A stretch of 44,096 nucleotides of DNA from Methanomicrobiales archaeon. Lineage in GTDB: Archaea; Halobacteriota; Methanomicrobia; Methanomicrobiales; Methanospirillaceae. Shown here piece after piece: positions 34,719 to 43,326 of the stretch; position 1 is the stretch's first letter, and each line of letters starts with the position of its first letter. The position numbers and the translations under genes are program-made. Under the pieces are notes generated by a model that was not told where the DNA came from, searched no databases, and worked only from the letters and a program-made list of their open reading frames with translations. Where the stretch lies: the NCBI GenBank assembly GCA_026394715.1, contig JAPKXR010000103.1:1-44096 (forward strand), in the 5' to 3' direction.

Positions 34719-35309
34719 ATGAGATTTTCTGCTGACACCCTGAACGATAACAGGATAGTACTGCTCCTTGCAGACTCACGCAAGCTGAAGCAGACGAATA
34801 CCGCGGTGATCAGTGAGCTGACGCGCAACGGCTATAACGTTTTGATCGTCTCGGTCACGCTCCCGAACATCGTGGTCCGGCGGACATACGAGGCGGCGGA
34901 AATTGACCTGGCAAAAATATACGTTGTTGATGCAGTAACCAGGTACTCGGATGGTCCGACGGTCCCTAACGACCCTCACTGCAAATATATCTCGAACCCA
35001 GGAAATCTCACTGATATTGGAATCGCCATAACTGAGTGGATTAAACCTCTGCCTGGTGAAAAAAAATGTCTATTCGTAGATGATATTTCAACAATGCTCC
35101 TCTATTCTCCATCAATAACCATATCAAAGTTTATCCATTTCATTACAAACAAGCTCCGGTTATTTGACGTGGCTGGCGTTTTCCTCGCAGTAGAAAAAGG
35201 ACTTGACCCTGCTCTATTCTCTCAGATTTCTACATTTACGGACCTGATACAAACAATTGAAGACGATGAAAAACAAAAAGCCCTCAAAGAAAACCTATCA
35301 GCTGACTAA
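34719..35309 (+). CDS. RecA/KaiC-like protein lacking a P-loop (cassette 3)
   Basis: A 196-residue protein nearly identical in pattern to that of cassette 2: LLLADSRKLKQTN at the place of the P-loop, NPGNLTDIGIAITEWIK, CLFVDDIS at the Walker B strand, and FIHFITNKLRLFDVAGVFL. It has an extra charged C-terminal tail (EDDEKQKALKENL) that the other two copies lack. It follows the sensor gene after 7 nt. The same pairing in all three cassettes is the main argument that this protein works directly with the sensors. Confidence 0.82.
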   Translation: MRFSADTLNDNRIVLLLADSRKLKQTNTAVISELTRNGYNVLIVSVTLPNIVVRRTYEAAEIDLAKIYVVDAVTRYSDGPTVPNDPHCKYISNPGNLTDIGIAITEWIKPLPGEKKCLFVDDISTMLLYSPSITISKFIHFITNKLRLFDVAGVFLAVEKGLDPALFSQISTFTDLIQTIEDDEKQKALKENLSAD

Positions 35310-36161
35310 CTGGTACCTCTCCGCCCGGCACAATCATGGCAATGGTAATGGACTCGTAACGAGGATTGAGGTATTATACTGGATGGAAAGCCCTGTTACG
35401 GCAGCGTGAACTCCTATTGAAATGAACAATCCCGGGCTACACATATCTTCGTTTTTGGACTATTCGCGATAATATATTCGAGACTTCCACCCCTCTGGAC
35501 TCTGTCGCCCATAGAAATGACCCATGGCAGGAGAGTTGTGGGTGGTCCATTGGCGTTGTTAACTTCTTAATACAATAACAAGGTCATCCATAAAAGATCT
35601 GGATGTGGTTCAAACGGGGAATGGCATTGTATTTTTCCTGGCACTATTCTCCTGGTGACGTACCTGGGGGAATATTGCAGGTCTTGTACCATGCCCGACT
35701 GATACCGGAGAACCGGAACGGGGACGATAACCCGACGACATCTTCATCCGGGATCAGCAAAAGAAGATCCGCCGCCCTGATGCAGGAGCTCTGCCTTTGC
35801 AGGCAGCTAGATAAAAGATCTTATGCACCTGATTTGTATGCCCTCCGCATATATTAACCCGCAAAGGCGGGGAGTCCCGTTTTTTACACCGGTATGGGGG
35901 GAAAAACAATCCACCTCCATTTTGGTCTAACGTGTATTAATAGACAGGTCATTCGTTTTTACCATGTGGCTGCTTGTATGCCATGATAACCCTGAAACCA
36001 ACGTACCTGATCGACAACTAACCATTTCCTCATCACTATTCAGGTGATGGGTTGTCCGACATGGTGTTACCAGATGGAGAATTCCGCGTGTAGAGGTATC
36101 AAATGAAACCCGGCCTCTCTTTTTTCGTGGGAAAAATTATAGGTACTCATCTTCTTTTAGA
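35310..36161. other. Long intergenic region after cassette 3
   Basis: About 850 bases without a firm gene. The only candidate is a plus-strand frame 35603-35857 (84 residues, start ATG, weak ribosome site); it ends 11 nt before the terminator-like hairpin at 35868-35885, yet its composition resembles nothing known. A 6-bp hairpin at 35791-35804 falls inside it. Confidence 0.35.
35868..35885 (+). terminator. Intrinsic-type terminator
   Basis: Stem CGGG-GAGT-CCCG (35868-35879) followed by six T (35880-35885). It would end any transcript that enters from cassette 3 or from the small frame at 35603-35857. Confidence 0.45.
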
Positions 36162-36224
36162 ATGAAAACCATTTGGCCCGACAACCCCAAACCGGCACGC
36201 TTTTTTTCTCCCGGAAGGACATAA
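36162..36224 (+). CDS. Possible 20-residue leader peptide
   Basis: ATG AAA ACC ATT ... TAA encodes MKTIWPDNPKPARFFSPGRT. A TATA-like AAATTATAG (36134-36142) is centred about 24 nt before this ATG, so the transcript could begin here leaderless and continue to the peptidase at 36277 after a 115-nt leader. Very short; offered as a possibility. Confidence 0.2.
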   Translation: MKTIWPDNPKPARFFSPGRT

Positions 36225-36276
36225 TATCATACCAGAGGTACCCAGTCCCCCGATCGCCCGCGGGCTGATTTAATAA

Positions 36277-37419
36277 ATGCCCATCCCACCCTACACCATT
36301 GAGCCTTTCGATCGCTGCCGGACCATGACTCTCATCGTCCACCCTGATGGCAGCATCAGCGTAAAGGTTCCCGCTGACTATGATAACGCGGCAGTCCGCC
36401 GGTTCGTCGAGCATAACACCGGATGGATCGAGAAACAACGCCGGCACTTTCAGGCACCAGCCCGCCCATCCGTACATACGTTGATAATCGGGGATAGGGA
36501 GGTCCCATGCGCCATCACCTACCAGGGAACACGGAAAAAGATGATGGTCCGGGTCTACATCGACGGTCGGGTCGAAGCATTGGTACCGAATGAGACAGGA
36601 CGGGAATCAGTCATTGCATTTCTTGAACAGAAACGGGATTGGATCAGGCAGGCGATTGATGGAGAACGGAAGGTGCAGGAGCCGGCTGGTGAACAGCGGT
36701 CAGTCGCATGGAACGGTACGGTCATCCCGTATTCGCTTCGCATCAGCCGGCGTGCCCGGAGACTCTCGATTAAGGTCCATTCAGACCGGTCTGTTGAGGT
36801 GGTCGCCCCGGTCGCCGCTACGGACGCAGAAATCGAACGGCTGGTCATGGAAAAGGCCGAATGGATTTACACGACGGTCATGTCTGACGCAAGGCCCGTT
36901 GCTGTTCGGCGGTCGTTCTGTGACGGGGAAATTTACCCGCTCCTCGGCGGGACCCTTACGGTCCAGGTTGCCAGGGGGAGGCCCGCTATTACCGTCGTTC
37001 GGGAAGGAGACTATCTCAAAATCGGGCTCCCGGACGGGGTACCGGGGGCCCTCGAACAGAAAGCTATTCGGAGGGCAGTAGAATATACGCTGAAGACTGA
37101 GACCCACAACGTGGCCATATCCCTGGTAACCCACTATGCGGCAATGTTCGAGGTTGCGGTTCCCCTGGTCGTCGTACGGGACGCCCGGCAGAAATGGGGC
37201 AGTTGTGTGGGGAGGAAAAAACTCCTCTTTTCTACTCATCTTTGTCTGCTGCCCCTCAGGCTCGTCCATTATGTCGTTGCCCATGAAGTCTGCCACATCC
37301 TGGTCATGGACCACTCCGACCGGTTCTGGGAGGCCTTTCTGGCGATCATGCCCGATTGCCGGGAACGGGCAATTGAACTCAGGCGGGACGCCCCACTCTA
37401 CCATTTCCTCCCTGCCTAA
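36277..37419 (+). CDS. YgjP-like (DUF45) metallopeptidase with triplicated N-domain
   Basis: The C-terminal third (about 265-380) is the YgjP/DUF45 domain: KWGSCVGRKKLLFSTHLCL, then the zinc motif HYVVAHEVCHILVMDHSDRFW, i.e. H-E-x2-H plus a downstream His. Standard family members are about 230 residues with one N-terminal beta module. Here the module, with its 'RR..SIKVH.D..V.V..P' pattern and a trailing W-I helix, seems to occur three times: about 6-58, 77-130 and 151-203. Target peptides are unknown. Two TAA codons directly upstream fix the start at 36277. It is followed by a 310-nt gap to the helicase gene. Confidence 0.82.
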   Translation: MPIPPYTIEPFDRCRTMTLIVHPDGSISVKVPADYDNAAVRRFVEHNTGWIEKQRRHFQAPARPSVHTLIIGDREVPCAITYQGTRKKMMVRVYIDGRVEALVPNETGRESVIAFLEQKRDWIRQAIDGERKVQEPAGEQRSVAWNGTVIPYSLRISRRARRLSIKVHSDRSVEVVAPVAATDAEIERLVMEKAEWIYTTVMSDARPVAVRRSFCDGEIYPLLGGTLTVQVARGRPAITVVREGDYLKIGLPDGVPGALEQKAIRRAVEYTLKTETHNVAISLVTHYAAMFEVAVPLVVVRDARQKWGSCVGRKKLLFSTHLCLLPLRLVHYVVAHEVCHILVMDHSDRFWEAFLAIMPDCRERAIELRRDAPLYHFLPA

Positions 37420-37729
37420 CCGGGAATGTCGCATATGGGGACCAGTGCGCGAGGAACGTCTTTCAGGATTGCCCCTGCATTCGTAGGTTGTATTCCCTAC
37501 CTGGTCAAGAAGATGGCCAGGAGTCGGAACAAAAAAAGAACTTATTTTTTGGATGATCTGGCCCTATACCGTAAAGGCCATTCCGGTTACAGAGAATCAT
37601 CTAATGCAGGGAATTTCATTTTTCTCCGTGAACCCATTTTTCTGTTGAAACCAGCAGAGTCCGGAACGAATAGGATCAAATATTCAGGGTTTATCTCTCA
37701 TGAAGATGTAAGTAAAGATCAAGGAATAC
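37420..37729. other. Intergenic region before the SNF2 gene
   Basis: 310 bases. A frame across 37426-37785 has no ribosome site and overlaps the helicase start; I reject it. AAGGA at 37721-37725 is the helicase ribosome site. Confidence 0.4.
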
Positions 37730-40700
37730 ATGACATATTCTTTGAATGGTCCAATACCGGCTCTCCATGGGGGTACGGTTGTTGACGAACCGTTACCGGT
37801 CATTCACGGCTCGATCAATAGGGATGGCAGTTTTTTCTTCTGGGGTGAAGGACCTTTTGTCCCTATTCAAAAAAAGCGAGGTCGAAAGCCCACACAACCA
37901 AAACCGCAACGCCACCCGTCTACCCTTTCACCTGCAACGCTGAAGACCATTGTGGTTAAGTTCCTCGGAAATCCTGCGTTATTTTCTGATGGTGAGATGA
38001 CCCTCTGGCTTCCTTCAACAGACCGGGGTCCTGACCCCTCACCAGAATTGGATAAAAATCGTAGTCCTGTGGAACATGGGGGCCGGGTGCTTGCACCCTG
38101 GAACGTAGCCACCCTGAACGTTCCCATTGCATCCGTTATCCCTGCCCTCCTCCGGGGTGTTGAAGGTACAGACGAGGTCCGGTACGGGGCCTCACTACAG
38201 GCATGGTCGGTTGTTTCCCTCTTTGCCGGCGAATTGGTGGTTAAAGGTTCTATCGTCCCGGGATTCCGGCCAGTAGGAAAGAACACGATTACCGGTATGT
38301 GGCGGGCGGAACTCAGGTATGAGGACACCCGGCGGTTGAACGAACTTGCCGCAGCGATGCCCCCCCTTGTACGTGCCCACCTCAATCATGACGGGGAGGA
38401 AGACTCACCCCGGTTACCGGTTTTACGATTCATTGACGCGGCAGTACAGGCTTTGGTAACCGGAGCTTACCTTGATAAAGGCCGAAAAAACAGGGCGAAA
38501 GAAAAGGAACGCGATAGCCCGGCAGAAGAGCAATGGTACCGCTCGCTGAAAGGCGAAGAGATCACGATTGCAGATAACTCACCGGTCATTTGGGAACTAA
38601 AGACCTGGCTTGCCGGTCCACCGCTCGCAAAAAAACAGGAACGCTGTACTACCTGCTTTACCGTGCAGGAACCTGCAGATGAGGCAGAGGTCTGGAGAGT
38701 CGGTTTTTTCCTGCAGTCAAAAGATGACCCCACTCTGCTGGTCCCTGCAAGCGAGGTCTGGTCCGGACGACCTGGGCCGGCTGCACACCAGGTCACCCCA
38801 GGACCGGGGTTCTCGCAGGAGCGGATGCTGTATGACCTGGGGGCCGCCGCTAAAATTTATCCGCCGATCAGGGACGCCCTGAAAAAGGCACGCCCGCAGG
38901 GGATCATTCTGCCCCCTGAAAAAGTATACAATTTTCTTGCCGAAACCGCCCCCATTCTCGGCGAAATTGGCTGTACAGTCCTATTACCCTCATGGTGGAA
39001 ACACGGGCGCCAGCACCCGTCAGTCCGCATGGAATTTAAGGAAAAACCAGTACCGAAAGGTGGTCGTAAAGGGTCATTTTCCCTGGACACAGTCCTGTCT
39101 TTTGACTGGAAGGTCGCGATTGGTGATGAAGAACTGTCCCCCCTGGAGTTTGAAGAGCTCTCAAAACGAAAGCTCCCGCTCATGAAGGTACGGGGGCGGT
39201 GGGTAATTTTTGACCCTGATGAAGTGCAGCGGGTCATTCACGCATTTAAGAAGGAGTACCCTGACCAGGAAATCACCCTCTCTGATGCACTGGCCCTTAC
39301 CCTCGGTGGCCAGGGGGATGAAAAACTCCCTCTTTCCGGTGTCACATCAGAAGGACCACTCAGGGAGTTCATGGACCGGCTTGTATCCGCAGAAGTGCCG
39401 GGGGCCATCACGCTCCCAAAAACTTTTACCGGTACATTGAGGCCCTACCAGGAAAAAGGAGTCGCATGGCTTTCGATGCTCGCAGGGTCCGGTATGGGGG
39501 CCTGTCTTGCCGACGACATGGGGCTTGGGAAGACGGTCCAGGTCATTGCACACCTGGCCATCGGAAAAAAGAACGGGAAAGGTAAGAAGAAGACGCTTCT
39601 TGTCTGCCCGATGTCGATTATCGGCAACTGGATGAGGGAACTCCGGCGTTTTGCACCTTCCATCAGGGTGCATGTCCACCATGGGAGCAAGCGGTGTTCC
39701 GGCGAAGAGTTTGACCGGCAACGGGAAGAAAGCGACCTGGTAATCACCTCGTACCAGATGGTGCAGCGGGATGAGGAACTTTTATCAGCCGGCCACTGGG
39801 ACTGTGTCGTCCTGGATGAGGCACAGAATATTAAAAATCATGCGACGAAACAAGCCCGTGCGGTAAGAAAACTCCAGTCTTCCAGCAGGATTGTGCTCAC
39901 CGGCACCCCCGTCGAAAACCGTCTTTTTGAGTTGTGGTCGATTATGGAGTTTTTAAACCCCGGTTACCTCGGGACTGCCGCTTCTTTTCAGAAACAATTC
40001 TCCATCCCGATCGAACGGCATCATGATACCGAAAGGGCCTTGACCCTAAAGAAGATCATCCGCCCCTTCCTCCTGCGGAGGGTAAAGACAGACCGGCAGA
40101 TCATCACCGACCTGCCTGATAAGATGATCTTCCGGGAGTTTTGTCCGCTCACAAAAGAACAGGTGACACTCTATGATGCCGCAGTGAAGGAGATGCTGGA
40201 GCGTCTGGATTCCCTCAAAGGTATCGCCCGGAGAGGGGCGGTTCTTGTCACCCTGATGCGGTTAAAGCAGATCTGCAACCACCCGGTCCTCTTCTTAAAC
40301 GACGGGAGCGACCTTTTAGCCCGGTCCGGAAAGGTGGAGAGGCTCTGCGAGATACTCGAAGAAGTGCTCACAAACGACGAGCGTTCCCTGGTATTCACCC
40401 AGTTTTCTTCATTTGGCGAGATGCTCAAACCGTACCTTGAAAGGATTTTTTCCACCGAGGTCCTGTTCTTACATGGCGGGACGAAACGGGAGGCACGGGA
40501 CGAGATGGTCACACGGTTCTCGCAGGATTCAGGACCTAAGATCTTCATCCTTTCGTTGAAAGCCGGCGGGACGGGCCTGAACCTCACCGCGGCAAACCAC
40601 GTATTCCACATCGACCGCTGGTGGAACCCGGCGGTAGAGGACCAGGCGACCGACCGGGCGTTCCGGATCGGGCAGTCCAGGAATGTGGAGGTCCACCTCA

Positions 40701-40873
40701 TGATGTCGGCCGGGACGCTTGAGGAAAAAATTGATGCAGCCCTGGAAGAGAAGCGGGCGCTGGCAGGAAGTATCATCGGGACCGGCGAGGACTGGATATC
40801 AGGCCTCTCCACCGGAGAACTCCGTGAACTCCTGGCGCTCCGGAAAGAGACACTGGAGGACGGACTACCATGA
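37730..40873 (+). CDS. SNF2/SWI2-family DNA-dependent ATPase
   Basis: The 1047-residue motor translocates on double-stranded DNA and should remodel protein-DNA complexes. The N-terminal 580 residues correspond to the 'bacterial SNF2 helicase-associated' region. The motor begins at GTLRPYQEKGVAWL (about 565); motif I DDMGLGKT (about 594-601), II DEAQ (about 694), III LTGTPVENR, V KAGGTGLNLTAANHV and VI DQATDRAFRIGQ (about 968-980) are complete. AAGGA spaced 4 nt precedes ATG. The stop overlaps the SWIM gene by 4 nt. This helicase-SWIM pairing recurs in bacteria and archaea, suggesting a complex working on DNA, perhaps in repair; in this genome histone chromatin is a possible substrate. Confidence 0.92.
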   Translation: MTYSLNGPIPALHGGTVVDEPLPVIHGSINRDGSFFFWGEGPFVPIQKKRGRKPTQPKPQRHPSTLSPATLKTIVVKFLGNPALFSDGEMTLWLPSTDRGPDPSPELDKNRSPVEHGGRVLAPWNVATLNVPIASVIPALLRGVEGTDEVRYGASLQAWSVVSLFAGELVVKGSIVPGFRPVGKNTITGMWRAELRYEDTRRLNELAAAMPPLVRAHLNHDGEEDSPRLPVLRFIDAAVQALVTGAYLDKGRKNRAKEKERDSPAEEQWYRSLKGEEITIADNSPVIWELKTWLAGPPLAKKQERCTTCFTVQEPADEAEVWRVGFFLQSKDDPTLLVPASEVWSGRPGPAAHQVTPGPGFSQERMLYDLGAAAKIYPPIRDALKKARPQGIILPPEKVYNFLAETAPILGEIGCTVLLPSWWKHGRQHPSVRMEFKEKPVPKGGRKGSFSLDTVLSFDWKVAIGDEELSPLEFEELSKRKLPLMKVRGRWVIFDPDEVQRVIHAFKKEYPDQEITLSDALALTLGGQGDEKLPLSGVTSEGPLREFMDRLVSAEVPGAITLPKTFTGTLRPYQEKGVAWLSMLAGSGMGACLADDMGLGKTVQVIAHLAIGKKNGKGKKKTLLVCPMSIIGNWMRELRRFAPSIRVHVHHGSKRCSGEEFDRQREESDLVITSYQMVQRDEELLSAGHWDCVVLDEAQNIKNHATKQARAVRKLQSSSRIVLTGTPVENRLFELWSIMEFLNPGYLGTAASFQKQFSIPIERHHDTERALTLKKIIRPFLLRRVKTDRQIITDLPDKMIFREFCPLTKEQVTLYDAAVKEMLERLDSLKGIARRGAVLVTLMRLKQICNHPVLFLNDGSDLLARSGKVERLCEILEEVLTNDERSLVFTQFSSFGEMLKPYLERIFSTEVLFLHGGTKREARDEMVTRFSQDSGPKIFILSLKAGGTGLNLTAANHVFHIDRWWNPAVEDQATDRAFRIGQSRNVEVHLMMSAGTLEEKIDAALEEKRALAGSIIGTGEDWISGLSTGELRELLALRKETLEDGLP

Positions 40874-41778
40874 CGTATTGGGGCAATTATTACCCGCCGG
40901 CAAAACCCCTGCAGGTGAAGAACGGGATGCAGGCAAGAAGTAAAAAGGGCGCCATTGGAGAGACCTGGTGGTCGAAACGGTTCATTGAAGCTCTTGAAAG
41001 AACCGGCATTGGTTCACGCATCGAACGTGGACGATCATACGCCCGTAAAGGTCAGGTTATCAGTATAACAATTGACGGGACCGGGGTAGAGGCACAGGTC
41101 CAGGGAACGCAGTCGAAACCTTATGTAATTACCATTTCCTATAACCATTTTTCTGCCGGCCAGTGGGAGCAGATCCTGGAGGCCCTCTCATCGCAGGCAC
41201 TTTTCACGGCGATGTTGTTAGGGGGGGAGATCCCACACGAAATAGAATCTGTCTTTTCCGGAGTGAACCTGTCACTCTTTCCGGCGTCCGCGAAAGAGAT
41301 CAAGACGCGTTGTAGTTGCCCTGATTCGGCTAACCCCTGTAAGCATATCGCAGCGGTGTATTACATTCTCGCAGAGAAATTAGACCGTGACCCGTTCCTC
41401 ATCTTCTCGCTACGGGGACAGGACCGTGAAACGGTCCTTGAAGGGCTTCGGAAACGGCGGAGCGTACCAGCCCCGGAGGAAGAGACCGGCCCGGGTACTC
41501 CGGAACTTGTCCCTGTCCGGGAGACCGGACAAATTATTGCACCAGCGCTCTCCGAATGCATGAGTAACTTCTGGGTGGCGGGAAAAACGCTTGAGACCTT
41601 CCCTATATACCTGCATGGGAAACCTGAACTTGATGCCGTGGTACTGAAACGGCTCGGACCGTCATTGTTCAAAATTGGAACCAAAGACCTCGCGGAATTA
41701 CTGGTGCCGGTATATCCAAAGGCCCGCGAGCATGTGCAGGACCAGATCAATCGATTGGAGGCAGGGGACACACGGTAA
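40870..41778 (+). CDS. SWIM zinc-finger protein
   Basis: The 302-residue partner of the SNF2 protein carries a SWIM finger C148-x-C150-x6-C157-x-H159, which binds zinc and usually nucleic acid or protein. The N-terminal part (WWSKRFIEALE, RGRSYARKGQV) matches proteins that are encoded behind SNF2 helicases. The C-terminal 100 residues (after an acidic Pro-rich linker at about 200-225) form a small helical domain of unknown role. Start overlaps the helicase stop by 4 nt. Confidence 0.9.
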   Translation: MTYWGNYYPPAKPLQVKNGMQARSKKGAIGETWWSKRFIEALERTGIGSRIERGRSYARKGQVISITIDGTGVEAQVQGTQSKPYVITISYNHFSAGQWEQILEALSSQALFTAMLLGGEIPHEIESVFSGVNLSLFPASAKEIKTRCSCPDSANPCKHIAAVYYILAEKLDRDPFLIFSLRGQDRETVLEGLRKRRSVPAPEEETGPGTPELVPVRETGQIIAPALSECMSNFWVAGKTLETFPIYLHGKPELDAVVLKRLGPSLFKIGTKDLAELLVPVYPKAREHVQDQINRLEAGDTR

Positions 41779-42111
41779 CGAATGTTAGAACCGCGTTCGG
41801 GGCCGGGATCTCTACCGATGTTGAGCACACCACTGGAACGGAAAAGATTTTGACAGACATGAAAAAATGGCAGGGCACTGGCGTCGATAATTTTTGCGTT
41901 GGACTCGGTTCCGGAGCAGTGTCAGTGGGGTGAACCGTTGGAAACCGGGAAGGTGTAATTCCTATCTTACCTGCGATGGGTGCCCGGGCATCCGGTACCT
42001 GATACAAAGGGCCCTTTCTGGCCTGGGCCACCGGGTTATTCAAAACGGGTGAGTCCACTGCCTGCAAGGGGAATGCCAGGACCAGGGAGAACTCATCACG
42101 CCTGGGTCCCC
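41779..42111. other. Convergent intergenic region
   Basis: 333 bases between the SWIM gene and the convergent unknown gene. A plus frame near 41779-41932 translates to a protein-like sequence (ending MKKWQGTGVDNFCVGLGSG) but has no start codon with a ribosome site, so it may be a remnant. No terminator hairpin was identified. Confidence 0.35.
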
Positions 42112-43326
42112 CTACTTTTTCAGGCCAGGTTTTTTTGCGGCCAGTCGGACGTTCTGATCGTTTCCCGTTAATATATCCCGTTTCCTCATCTCTGTTATCA
42201 CCATCGTGATGATTGCATGGTCAAGGAAGAATTCCAGGACTGGCTGACGTACCCCAGGACACCGCTCCTTTATTCGTCCTGCCAGGCTAGTCACCGGTAG
42301 CCCTCCTGCCTTTTCGAGCTCTTCCATAATGGCATTGATGATTAGATGTTTTCCCCGGAGATTTTCCACTACTGTTTCTAACACCTCATCGCTCATTTCC
42401 ATGTCCATCAGTATGTTGATCACCACCTCGGGTTCATACATGAAGTGAATTAAAGGATCTGCGGTGACCACGTAAACGGGATCAAGGCCTATCTGTGTCT
42501 TCCGCGTCATTCCGGGAGCATTTTTGAAGTCGACATCAGGCATGTAATCAAGAGAAATTTCAATGACGATATCCCCTGCGACCACCTCTCGCGCCAGGGA
42601 AAAACCTTCCGGTGTCCCGGTAACCACCCCGTTTTCCTCGAGTATCCAGTGGACCTTGAAGAGCGTGGAATCAAGTGGAGGACCCGCCCTGCCGGACTGG
42701 TCGGGCTTCACGGTATTATCGCCGATTTCACCGTCTTCGGCTCTTTCACCAGGCTGGGAAAGGACATCCGGAATTTTTTGAGAGAAGAATGCAGTCTTCG
42801 CTGACTCAACATCCTGGCGGGTGTAGAGAATATCCCCCGGTGTCCGGCCGGCAATGAGTCCCCTGATTTGTTCCAGGGATTCCATGTACTTCTGTTGGTG
42901 GGACTGGAACCAGGTGACCTGCTTCTCGCAAGAGCCAATTTCCTCGTACCTCACGGCTTCTTTTCCGAACAAGGTAATCATCTGGTCCAGGGTACCACTG
43001 ATTACCTCCTCCCGGAAAATTGTTCCGTGGATTACCTGCTGGCAGGGGCACCCTTTTTCCCGCAGGAATGCGACGAACTCAGTAGCATCCGTCTCTTCGT
43101 AGAAGGTTATTGTCTCCCCAAGGATCATGTACTTATCATGGTATGATGGTGGAAAAAGGATCCGATTTGATAAGGAGGTCCGGTCAGCCGGAACTTTTTT
43201 GAGTCCGTAACCATTGGTTTGAGAATACATCACAGGCGATGAAATCAGGTTGCCGGGCGAAGGGACCGTTAATATTTTGCAGTGGGGAATTTGTTTGGAA
43301 TATGGAACAGGAAGACAGGATTTCAT
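42112..43326 (-). CDS. Unknown protein, possible C-terminal helical or winged-helix domain
   Basis: I do not recognise this protein of up to 404 residues. The first 66 residues look non-coding-like (Pro/Ser/Lys-rich), and the core probably starts at ATG 43128 (MILGETITFYEETDATEFVA), giving 338 residues. The core has an alpha/beta N-terminal part with CPCQQ, an acidic Pro-rich linker (about 190-225) and a beta-rich middle. Its C-terminal 100 residues (LIINAIMEELEKAGGLPVTSLAGRI, then IITMVITEMRKRDIL) look like helix bundles with a winged-helix-like pattern. It converges on the SWIM gene; no partner is evident. Confidence 0.55.
   Translation of the reverse strand: MKSCLPVPYSKQIPHCKILTVPSPGNLISSPVMYSQTNGYGLKKVPADRTSLSNRILFPPSYHDKYMILGETITFYEETDATEFVAFLREKGCPCQQVIHGTIFREEVISGTLDQMITLFGKEAVRYEEIGSCEKQVTWFQSHQQKYMESLEQIRGLIAGRTPGDILYTRQDVESAKTAFFSQKIPDVLSQPGERAEDGEIGDNTVKPDQSGRAGPPLDSTLFKVHWILEENGVVTGTPEGFSLAREVVAGDIVIEISLDYMPDVDFKNAPGMTRKTQIGLDPVYVVTADPLIHFMYEPEVVINILMDMEMSDEVLETVVENLRGKHLIINAIMEELEKAGGLPVTSLAGRIKERCPGVRQPVLEFFLDHAIITMVITEMRKRDILTGNDQNVRLAAKKPGLKK

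Noticed and set aside
35603-35857. Plus-strand frame of 84 residues ahead of a terminator-like hairpin
   Set aside because: Position is tempting, but ribosome site is weak and the composition looks random.
37426-37785. Plus-strand frame of 119 residues before the SNF2 gene
   Set aside because: No ribosome site, overlaps the helicase start and has no family likeness.
41779-41932. Protein-like frame behind the SWIM gene
   Set aside because: No usable start codon; it may be a remnant but cannot be supported as a gene.
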